DNA of 28,293 nucleotides, taken from the IMG/VR virus record IMGVR_UViG_3300034073_002899, positions 1-28,293 of that record; one strand, given 5' to 3'. The position numbers and the translations under genes are program-made. This document shows, piece by piece, positions 14,498 through 20,278 of this stretch. The notes beneath the pieces are model-generated. The model searched no databases. It saw only the letters and a list, made by a program, of their open reading frames with translations, and was not told the DNA's origin. The DNA is from a virus. Position 1 is the stretch's first letter. Each line of letters starts with the position of its first letter.

Positions 14498-15304
14498 GTG
14501 ACCCGTCTCCCTGTCGCGCCCGTGCGCCTCCCCGCCGACCTGCGCAACGAACCGAACGGGCAACTCCCCGCCGGCCTCCTCACCGACGTCGCCGCCGGCG
14601 CCCGTCTGCACCACCTCGCCGGACGCGCCTGGGCGGCCCTCGTCGACGCCGCCGCCTCCGCCGGTGTGGCGCTCACGTTCACGCACGGCGGCTGCTACCG
14701 CACCTACCAGCAGCAGGAGACCCTGTTCCTGGAGCGGTACACGACCGACGTCCTCGACCGGCCGTCGAAGATGTGGAACGGGCGCCGCTGGTACCAGCGT
14801 CCCGGTGTTGCCATGGCCGCCGTGCCCGGCACGTCGAACCATGGGCTCGGCCTCGCCGTCGACACCGCCATCGGCACCAGCCCCGACTCGGCCCGCCCCC
14901 TCGACGACGTGGCGCTCGGCTGGCTCCTCTCCAACGCCGCCCGGTTCGGGTGGTCGTGGGAGGCGCAGTCGGAGCCGTGGCACATCCGTTACGTCTCCGG
15001 CGACCTCGTCCCGCCGGCGGTCGTCGACCACGAACAGGAGGAACCCTCGATGATCTGTATCGACTACCGGCCCGGCGAACCCGAATGGGTGGCGCTGGTG
15101 TCCACCGGCACCGAGATCTGCCACATCTGGAACGGTCACGCCGACGGCGTCTACCGGCAGGTGCGGGCGCCGCGGGTCACCGTCGACAAGCACACGTTGT
15201 CGTCGTTGTTGCTCACCTGGCGGGCGGTCGGACCGAACCCGTTCGCCGGCACCGCCGCCCACTCCGACCCGGACCTCGCCGCCCTGTGGACGGTGGACCG
15301 GTGA
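14498..15304 (+). CDS. endolysin, M15/VanY-type peptidase (268 aa)
   Basis: Cleaves peptide crosslinks of the host cell wall at lysis. The catalytic domain fills about residues 40-168 with the M15 signatures: zinc-ligand H115 and D122 in SNHGLGLAVD, and E159 plus H162 in EPWHIRY. A linker (about 170-184) leads to an 84-residue C-terminal domain beginning at M185 (MICIDYRPGEPEW), probably the wall-binding part; its family is not recognised. An in-frame ATG at 15050 with AGGAGG 8 bases before it could make this domain separately. GTG 14498 has GAGGAGG upstream. It is flanked by two membrane proteins. Confidence 0.93.
   Translation: MTRLPVAPVRLPADLRNEPNGQLPAGLLTDVAAGARLHHLAGRAWAALVDAAASAGVALTFTHGGCYRTYQQQETLFLERYTTDVLDRPSKMWNGRRWYQRPGVAMAAVPGTSNHGLGLAVDTAIGTSPDSARPLDDVALGWLLSNAARFGWSWEAQSEPWHIRYVSGDLVPPAVVDHEQEEPSMICIDYRPGEPEWVALVSTGTEICHIWNGHADGVYRQVRAPRVTVDKHTLSSLLLTWRAVGPNPFAGTAAHSDPDLAALWTVDR
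15036..15052 (+). promoter_or_regulatory. internal ribosome-binding site and ATG inside the endolysin gene
   Basis: A perfect AGGAGG at 15036-15041 lies 8 bases before an in-frame ATG (15050-15052, M185), placed at the junction of peptidase and C-terminal domain. It would give an 84-residue C-terminal product. Internal starts that make free binding-domain subunits are known for some endolysins. Confidence 0.65.
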
Positions 15305-15543
15305 GCGTCCTCGTGTCCCGATCGTTCTGGGTTGACGCCGCCGAACGTGCCGTGAAGACCGCAGCGCAGGCCGCACTGTTGGTGCTCGGCCAGGACGCCC
15401 TCGGTTTCGACGTCATGTCGGCCGACTGGTCCGCCGTCATCGGGTTCGCCGCCGGCGGCGCCCTCCTGTCGTTCCTCACCTCGATCGTGTCGGCCGGCCA
15501 GCCCGGTCTGTCGCCGGCGTCGATCGCCCGCCCCAACCCCTGA
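15301..15543 (+). CDS. holin, r1t-type (80 aa)
   Basis: Pattern of the r1t holin family of Gram-positive phages: FWVDAAERAVKTAAQAALLVLGQ as the first helix, then DWSAVIGFAAGGALLSFLTSIVSAG as the second, with a Pro/Ala tail. It forms the membrane lesion that frees the endolysin. GTG 15301 overlaps the endolysin stop (GTGA), so it is translationally coupled to it. Confidence 0.9.
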   Translation: MSVLVSRSFWVDAAERAVKTAAQAALLVLGQDALGFDVMSADWSAVIGFAAGGALLSFLTSIVSAGQPGLSPASIARPNP

Positions 15544-15561
15544 CCCCCAAGGAGGCAGCCC

Positions 15562-15807
15562 TTGGCCCAACTACTCGACGAGATCCGCACCAGCCCGGGG
15601 GCCGTCAAAGGCCCGCCGTGTTCGCTCGGGTCCGCCCTCGACGATCTCGACGGCGCTGATCGTGCCGACCTGATCGCCGCTCTCGAAGACCGGTCGATCT
15701 CCGCCAGGGCGATCGCTGACGCCTTGCAACGCCGCCAGTATCCGGTCGGCATCGGCGCCGTGCAGCGCCACCGACGAGGGGAGTGCCTCTGTGGCCGGGC
15801 TGCGTGA
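15562..15807 (+). CDS. small HTH-like protein (81 aa)
   Basis: TTG 15562 is chosen because GGAGG lies about 7 bases upstream. The C-terminal half, DRSISARAIADALQRRQYPVGIGAVQRHRRGECLC, fits a helix-turn-helix, with ISARAIADAL as first helix and VGIGAVQRHRR as recognition helix, as in small DNA-binding proteins seen in actinophages beside phosphoesterase genes. The Cys pair CLC is near the end. Its 3' end overlaps the phosphoesterase start by 17 bases, so the two are probably a functional pair. Its target is unknown. Confidence 0.75.
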   Translation: MAQLLDEIRTSPGAVKGPPCSLGSALDDLDGADRADLIAALEDRSISARAIADALQRRQYPVGIGAVQRHRRGECLCGRAA

Positions 15808-16873
15808 CGACATCAACGCCGCCGACGCTGCGGCCGGCGACGAGGCGCGTGTCCGTGCCGAGTTGAAGAAGGTGCGCCGGCAACGTGACGCGGCGACCGC
15901 TGAGGCGGCCCGCTGGGTGGCCGAGGTGGAGGAGCTGCGGAACGTGCTCGCCGTCGTCGAGTCCGTCGAGGACGCGTCGATCGACCCGCCGAAGTGGCTG
16001 ACCCCTGCGGCGCCGGCGAAGGGGAAACGGGCGACGCTTGTCCTGATGCTGTCCGACACCCATTTCGACGAGGTGGTCCGGGCCGACGAGGTCGGTGGCC
16101 TGAACGCCTACGACCGTCGCATCGCTGAACTGCGGTTGCAGGCGTGGGCGACGAACTCGGTGAAGTTGGCCCGCCATTACCTCGCCGGCGTCACCTACGA
16201 CGGGGTCGTCGTCCTGTTGGGCGGTGACATCTTCTCCGGTGACATCCACGAGGAACTAAAGGAAACGAACGAGGACACGATCCTCGGGTCGCTCCTGCAC
16301 TGGTCCGAACAGTTGGCCGCCGCCCTCGACCTGCTCGCCGACGAGTTCGGCAAGGTGCACGTCGCTGCGGTGCCCGGCAACCATGGCCGGCTGACCCGGA
16401 AACCTCGGGCGAAGTTGCGGGCCCGCACGAACCTCGACTGGCTGCTCGCCAAGATGATCGAGCGGCACTATCGCAACGACCGCCGGTTCACGTTCCAAGT
16501 CGCCGACTCGGCCGACGTCCACATCGACATCTACGGCTACGGGCACCTGTTGACCCACGGCGACCAGGCGTCCGGTGGTGGCGGGATCGGTGGGATCTGG
16601 CCGCCGATCATGCGGCTCCGTGCCCGCAAGGCGCAGCGGGCGATGGCCACCGACCAGCCGTTCGACACGTTGTGGCTCGGCCACTGGCACCAACTCATCA
16701 TGACCCCCGGCCTCGTCGTGAACGGGTCGCTGAAGTCGGTCGATGAGTACGCGTGGGTGCAGAACTTCGGCTACGAACCGGCGCAGCAGGCGCTCGCCGT
16801 CGTCACCCCGGAGCACAACATCACCTTCCAATGCCCGGTGCTCGTCACGGATCGGAAGCGGGAGAAGTGGTGA
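15791..16873 (+). CDS. metallophosphoesterase, calcineurin-like, with N-terminal coiled coil (360 aa)
   Basis: Residues about 82-310 hold all metal-binding motifs of the family: SDTH (D89, H91), GGD ending D146, GNH (N197, H198), HGD (256-258) and GHWH (297-300). Residues 15-65 are a charged coiled coil. The substrate cannot be read from sequence; phage members may act on DNA or nucleotides. Bxb1 gp47, a recombination directionality factor, belongs to a phosphoesterase-related family, so this gene close to a serine integrase is a candidate for the same task. GTG 15791 overlaps the upstream gene and its stop overlaps the next start (GTGA). Confidence 0.92.
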   Translation: MAGLRDDINAADAAAGDEARVRAELKKVRRQRDAATAEAARWVAEVEELRNVLAVVESVEDASIDPPKWLTPAAPAKGKRATLVLMLSDTHFDEVVRADEVGGLNAYDRRIAELRLQAWATNSVKLARHYLAGVTYDGVVVLLGGDIFSGDIHEELKETNEDTILGSLLHWSEQLAAALDLLADEFGKVHVAAVPGNHGRLTRKPRAKLRARTNLDWLLAKMIERHYRNDRRFTFQVADSADVHIDIYGYGHLLTHGDQASGGGGIGGIWPPIMRLRARKAQRAMATDQPFDTLWLGHWHQLIMTPGLVVNGSLKSVDEYAWVQNFGYEPAQQALAVVTPEHNITFQCPVLVTDRKREKW

Positions 16874-17121
16874 GCGACATCGTGGCGTCGGATCTGGTGA
16901 CAGACACGGTCGCCGCCGAATGGCCCGAGTCGGTCCCGGTGCACGCCGTCGTCATCGTCGACGGGTTGCACAAGTCCGGGAAGCACGCCCTGCAGGTGGT
17001 GCACGACACCGACTGCCCGATGTGGGTCCTGATCGGCATGTTGCGGTCGGTGCTGGTCGACATCGAGACCCGGTGGGCCGGCATCGACTGGTCGGTCGAC
17101 GAGGAGGACGACGATGACTGA
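16870..17121 (+). CDS. hypothetical protein, acidic C-terminus (83 aa)
   Basis: GTG 16870 overlaps the phosphoesterase stop, and the end overlaps the next ATG by 8 bases (ATGACTGA). The product has a beta-like core VPVHAVVIVDGLHKSGKHALQVVHDTD, a hydrophobic helix MWVLIGMLRSVLVDIE, and an end of Asp/Glu residues. No family is recognised. Co-translation with the phosphoesterase suggests a related role. Confidence 0.75.
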   Translation: MSDIVASDLVTDTVAAEWPESVPVHAVVIVDGLHKSGKHALQVVHDTDCPMWVLIGMLRSVLVDIETRWAGIDWSVDEEDDDD

Positions 17122-17398
17122 GCAACTGGTCCGAGTGTTGTGGCGTGACGCTCACGCCGTGTTCGACCAGTGGGGCACCGTCGCCGACATCGACGACGAA
17201 CCGTGCCTCGTCGCCACCGTCGGGTTCCTGGTGCCGAACGTGAAACCGGGGCACGTCGTCGTGGCGCAGTCGATGGTGCTCGGCACCGACGACATCGACC
17301 ACGTCACCGCGATCCCGTCGCCGATGGTGTGCCGCATCGACTCGTTGCACCGGGTGCCGATCATCCCGATCGAACCCGACGCTGACCTCGAACCCTGA
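17114..17398 (+). CDS. hypothetical protein, last gene of the late operon (94 aa)
   Basis: ATG 17114 lies in the 8-base overlap with the upstream gene. The product looks like a compact beta-barrel or alpha/beta fold: RVLWRDAHAVFDQW, then CLVATVGFLV, KPGHVVVAQSMV and a late strand VPIIPIEPDADLEP. The plan of DDEP then TVGFLV and VAQSM resembles small proteins seen at the same location in actinophages. No function is known to me. A strong terminator lies about 60 bases downstream. Confidence 0.75.
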   Translation: MTEQLVRVLWRDAHAVFDQWGTVADIDDEPCLVATVGFLVPNVKPGHVVVAQSMVLGTDDIDHVTAIPSPMVCRIDSLHRVPIIPIEPDADLEP

Positions 17399-17456
17399 CC
17401 CCGGTCACGGTTCCACCTAGATCGTCGCCGCCTGCTGCCCGGCGACACCGTGAAGA

Positions 17457-17489
17457 GCCCCCGCCCGGTCACCTCCGCCGGGCGGGGGC
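17457..17489 (+). terminator. Rho-independent-like terminator of the late operon
   Basis: A 12-bp perfect stem, GCCCCCGCCCGG at 17457-17468 and CCGGGCGGGGGC at 17478-17489, with a 9-base loop, followed by T-containing sequence including TTTT at about 17509. It separates the structural/lysis genes from the integrase. Confidence 0.85.
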
Positions 17490-17567
17490 CTTCCGTCGTT
17501 TTCGGCCCCGGTATCAGGTGACATATGCGAACCCTGCCCACGGGAGCGCTTGCTATTGTTACTCGAC
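17490..17567 (+). promoter_or_regulatory. integrase upstream region: possible extended -10 promoter; possible attP location
   Basis: 78 noncoding bases. TGCTATTGT at 17551-17559 matches an extended -10 (TGn plus TATTGT) ending 8 bases before GTG 17568, which would give a leaderless or nearly leaderless integrase message; no clear -35 is seen. Serine integrase attP sites often lie in such a gap (for example around GGTATCAGGTGACATATGCG, 17511-17530), but no inverted repeat convincing enough to assign attP is visible. Confidence 0.45.
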
Positions 17568-18944
17568 GTGAGGACCGTGATCTACGCCCGTCTGTCGCGT
17601 CGTTCCGACGTGAACGCCCTGAACCTCGACGACCAGATCGTCCGTTGCCGCGAGTACGCCACCCGCCAAGGGTGGACGGTGGTGGCGGAGCGATCCGACT
17701 ACGGCGAGTCGGCGTTCGAGCGTGACGCCATCGAGGACCGGCCCGGGTTCGGCGACGTGCTGACCTTGGTGCGGGACCGGCAGGTCGACGCCGTGCTCGC
17801 CTGGCGGCCGGATCGTCTGTTCCGTGACCCGATCGAGCAGGCCCTGTTCTTCCGGGAATGCCAGCGGCACGGGGTGGCGACGGTGGCGACGGTGGCGGAA
17901 GGTCAGCGGGACCCGGCGAACCCGGGGGATGAGATGGTTGGCACGATCGTCGCTGCCGTGGCCCGCTACGAATCGAACGCGAAGCGGGCCCGCCTGTTGG
18001 CGAAGCACCGCCAGTTGGCCGAGGCCGGGAAGGTGTCTGGTGGCGGCACCCGACCGTTCGGGTTCGAGGACGACCGGGTGACGATCCGCCCGGACGAGGC
18101 CGACGTGATCCGGTGGGCGGCGAAGGAGATCCTCGCCGGCACGTCGCTGCGCACCGTGTGCCGGATGCTCACCGATCGGGGTGTGGCGACGGTGACGGGG
18201 AAGCCGTGGACGTCGACCGTGTTGAAGGGCACCCTGACCCGGGCCCGGATCGCCGGCCTGCGGGAGCATCGCGGCACGGTGACCCGGGCGGTGTGGCCGG
18301 CGATCGTCACACCGGACGATCTGGCGCAGCTGCGTGCGACGCTGCTGGACCCGGCGAGGGCCACCCGGCACGGTCGGGGCCGCGTGTACCTGCTCACCGG
18401 TGGGGTCGCGGTGTGCGGCCATTGCGGGGCGCCGCTCGTGGCCCGCCCGAAGTCCGGCGGACGGCCCGCCTACCACTGCGCCCGGGGCGTGAACTTCACG
18501 GGCTGCGGCAAGATCTCACGGCTGGCGATCCCGGTGGAGGACGAGGTCGCTGCCCGCCTGTTCGCCGCGATCGACGACGGCACCCTCGCCGACGCCGAAC
18601 CGGAACCGGCACCCGAGTTGGACGGTGTCACCCTGGCCGACATCGAGGCCCGCCTCACGGACCTGTCCCGGGACCACTACGTCCTGCGGGTCATCTCCCG
18701 CGCCGAGTTCCTCGCGGCCCGGGACCCGCTGGCGGCCGAAGCGGACCGGCTCCGTGCCCGCCTGTCGACACCTCGGGGGCCGCGCCACCCGTTGCACGGG
18801 TTGCGGGAGGTGTGGCCGGTGTTGTCGATGGGGGAGCGGCGCCAGGTGGTCGCCGAGGTGATCGACCGGGTCGTGTTGTTGCCGGCGTTGAAGGGCCGGA
18901 ACCGGTTCGACCCGTCTCGGATCGAGGTGGTGTGGCGGGTCTAA
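17568..18944 (+). CDS. int: large serine integrase (458 aa)
   Basis: Catalyses attP x attB integration. N-terminal resolvase domain (1-150): VIYARLS with nucleophile S10, DDQIVRC, WRPDRLFRD and TVAEGQRDPANP. Then a recombinase domain with EIL-type helix and TGKPWTSTVLKGTLTRARIAGLREH (about 200-225), a zinc ribbon with CGHCG and paired later cysteines (HCARGVNFTGCG), and a C-terminal coiled-coil part. GTG 17568 is chosen because the protein then starts as RTVIYARLS; a TTG at 17550 would add six residues. Its stop overlaps the converging repressor gene by 3-4 bases. Length is normal. Confidence 0.95.
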   Translation: MRTVIYARLSRRSDVNALNLDDQIVRCREYATRQGWTVVAERSDYGESAFERDAIEDRPGFGDVLTLVRDRQVDAVLAWRPDRLFRDPIEQALFFRECQRHGVATVATVAEGQRDPANPGDEMVGTIVAAVARYESNAKRARLLAKHRQLAEAGKVSGGGTRPFGFEDDRVTIRPDEADVIRWAAKEILAGTSLRTVCRMLTDRGVATVTGKPWTSTVLKGTLTRARIAGLREHRGTVTRAVWPAIVTPDDLAQLRATLLDPARATRHGRGRVYLLTGGVAVCGHCGAPLVARPKSGGRPAYHCARGVNFTGCGKISRLAIPVEDEVAARLFAAIDDGTLADAEPEPAPELDGVTLADIEARLTDLSRDHYVLRVISRAEFLAARDPLAAEADRLRARLSTPRGPRHPLHGLREVWPVLSMGERRQVVAEVIDRVVLLPALKGRNRFDPSRIEVVWRV

Positions 18945-19633
18945 CCCTCCGGCGCCGCTGACTGCTGGTCGGCGAGGAACTTGGCGAGTTCGGCCTCGAC
19001 GTCGACCGAGTCGGGGTCGAACTCGAAGGTGCCCCGCGGCCCCCGCACGATGATCGTGGTGCCGTCGTCGCCTCTCCCGATCAGGACGGCGTCGTCGCCC
19101 TCGGTGGTGAGCGCCTCGGTGACCTTCTCCAGCGTGAGTTCCTGGGTCTCGGTGAGGTCGAGGAAACGCTTCCGGGCCGGCACGAGGTCACCGTAGGACG
19201 CCACGGTGGCGTGCGTGATCGACGTGACGGCGTCACGCAGCCGGGCGATCTCCTGCTGCATCTGCTGCTGGGTGCGCAGCACCTCCTGCGCCCACGGGGC
19301 GATCGCCTGCTGCATGTCGGCGGTCGCCTTCGTGATCTCGGCGATGGCGTGGCCGGTGAGCATCGGCCCCGGGTCGACCGGTTCGGGGGCATCGGCCGGG
19401 TCGACCGGGACGTAGCCGAGGTAGCGGGACAGGTCGCCGGCGTCGAGGGCGAGGATCTCTTCGAGTCGGGCCACCACGTCCCGGGGTGGCTCGGCTTCGC
19501 CGCGTTCGTACACCGACACGACCGTCTGGTCCTTGTCGATCAGGCGGCCGACCTCGGCCTGCGTCCGCCGGCTGCGCTTACGGGCGGCCCGAAGCGCCAG
19601 CCCGAAGCGGCGCCTCTGCTCGGTGCTCTCCAC
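18941..19633 (-). CDS. immunity repressor, XRE-type HTH, no cleavage domain visible (230 aa)
   Basis: The only minus-strand gene. Residues 6-62 form an XRE HTH (FGLALRAARKRSRRTQAEVGRLI then VVSVYERGEAEPP). The middle holds a Gln-rich coiled coil (about 105-140), probably for multimerisation, and the C-terminus a small beta-type domain (IVRGPRGTFEFDPDSVDV). No S24/LexA Ser-Lys dyad is visible, so RecA-stimulated self-cleavage is not expected. GTG start at 19633 with GAGG 7 bases upstream and an in-frame stop just before it. It runs divergently from the Cro-like gene and converges on the integrase; I infer the role of lysogeny repressor. Confidence 0.85.
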   Translation of the reverse strand: MESTEQRRRFGLALRAARKRSRRTQAEVGRLIDKDQTVVSVYERGEAEPPRDVVARLEEILALDAGDLSRYLGYVPVDPADAPEPVDPGPMLTGHAIAEITKATADMQQAIAPWAQEVLRTQQQMQQEIARLRDAVTSITHATVASYGDLVPARKRFLDLTETQELTLEKVTEALTTEGDDAVLIGRGDDGTTIIVRGPRGTFEFDPDSVDVEAELAKFLADQQSAAPEG

Positions 19634-19698
19634 GGTGCTGCCTCATTCCTCCGGCGTTCACCCTACCGACACCACAAGGGTTCGTCTGTCCAGTCGTA

Positions 19699-19728
19699 CC
19701 TATATCTCAGGACATTCATACTTGTCTA
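19699..19728 (-). promoter_or_regulatory. repressor promoter
   Basis: On the minus strand, TAGACA (19723-19728) and TATAGG (19699-19704) form -35 and -10 elements with an 18-base spacer, about 65 bases before the repressor GTG. A CTAG-centred site (19726-19729) overlaps the -35. The stretch is AT-rich compared with the rest of the window. Confidence 0.6.
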
Positions 19729-19740
19729 GTGACCAGGTAC

Positions 19741-19769
19741 TTGCGACCTAGGTCGGCAGACCCTATGGT
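19741..19769 (+). promoter_or_regulatory. cro/early promoter
   Basis: TTGCGA (19741-19746), a 17-base spacer, and TATGGT (19764-19769) match actinobacterial sigma-A elements. Transcription would begin at about 19776-19777, exactly at the cro ATG, so the message is probably leaderless. It is the only good + strand promoter seen and probably serves the whole early operon. Confidence 0.7.
19744..19755. promoter_or_regulatory. palindromic operator candidate
   Basis: CGACCTAGGTCG is a perfect 12-bp palindrome overlapping the -35 and spacer of the early promoter. A second, imperfect CTAG-centred site (TCTAGTGA, 19725-19732) lies 22 bp away, two helical turns, at the -35 of the repressor promoter. 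These are good candidates for repressor/Cro binding sites. Confidence 0.6.
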
Positions 19770-19776
19770 GTCACGC

Positions 19777-19989
19777 ATGACGTTCGTACTCGCCGACCGG
19801 GTCAGAAGGTACCGGCAGGCCGCCGGCCTCACCCAGGCGCAGCTCGCCCGCCGCCTCGAAGTGGAACAGTCCACCGTCTCCGCCTGGGAGAATGGCAGGA
19901 AAACACCGACGATCGCCAACGTGGCCCGCATCGCAGCGGTGCTCGACGTGTCGATCGACGACCTCGTCGGCGGAGTCGCCGCAGCATGA
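19777..19989 (+). CDS. Cro-like XRE regulator (70 aa)
   Basis: An XRE HTH fills the protein: VRRYRQAAGLTQAQLARRLEVEQSTVSAWENGRKTP, then ANVARIAAVLDVSIDDLV. It is divergent from the repressor and first in the early operon, so a Cro-like function (repressing the repressor and favouring lytic growth) is inferred. ATG 19777 coincides with the predicted transcription start; an ATG at 19765 lies inside the -10 and is unlikely. Its stop overlaps the next ATG as ATGA. Confidence 0.88.
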   Translation: MTFVLADRVRRYRQAAGLTQAQLARRLEVEQSTVSAWENGRKTPTIANVARIAAVLDVSIDDLVGGVAAA

Positions 19990-20147
19990 ACGGAACACCT
20001 GCGGACCGGGCCGCCGCCGAACGTGCGGCGCAGGGACACGGTGCGTACGTCGTGGACCCGGTACGCCTGTCCCGGATCGCTGAGATCGTCCGTGCCGCCC
20101 AGGAACGGCAGCAACCCGCCCCCGTCGAGCAGGAGGCCGCGGCGTGA
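19986..20147 (+). CDS. small helical protein (53 aa)
   Basis: ATG overlaps the cro stop (ATGA) and the TGA overlaps a GTG of the next gene (GTGA). The product begins MNGTPADRAAAERAAQGHG, continues with VDPVRLSRIAEIVRAAQERQ and ends in Pro/Glu/Ala. Too short to classify. As the second gene of the early operon of a phage with a serine integrase, it might be a regulator or directionality factor, but nothing in the sequence shows that. Confidence 0.65.
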   Translation: MNGTPADRAAAERAAQGHGAYVVDPVRLSRIAEIVRAAQERQQPAPVEQEAAA

Positions 20148-20278
20148 GCGTCGTCCGCTGCCTGCTGTGCGGGGTCACGTTCCTGCGGCCCGAGACCTAC
20201 CTGCACCCCACCCACCGGTGCTGCAGGTCCACCACGCCGCCGGCGGCGGCCCAACCCATCGCCGGAGGTGCGCGATGA
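20144..20278 (+). CDS. tiny Cys/His protein, zinc-finger-like (44 aa)
   Basis: Both ends overlap neighbours by four bases. The N-terminus has RCLLCGVTF, then YLHPTHRCC, so C-x2-C and H-x3-H/C ligands could form a single zinc finger, followed by an Ala/Pro tail. I do not recognise a family; this size and pattern is common among phage early genes. Confidence 0.6.
   Translation: MSVVRCLLCGVTFLRPETYLHPTHRCCRSTTPPAAAQPIAGGAR

Noticed and set aside
14773-15300. N-terminal extension of the holin frame to 14773
   Set aside because: That stretch is the shadow of the endolysin gene; GTG 15301 with a stop-start overlap gives a normal-size r1t holin.
17490-17567. A defined attP site
   Set aside because: The position is right for a serine integrase attP, but no imperfect inverted repeat around a central dinucleotide stood out, so only a possible location is noted.
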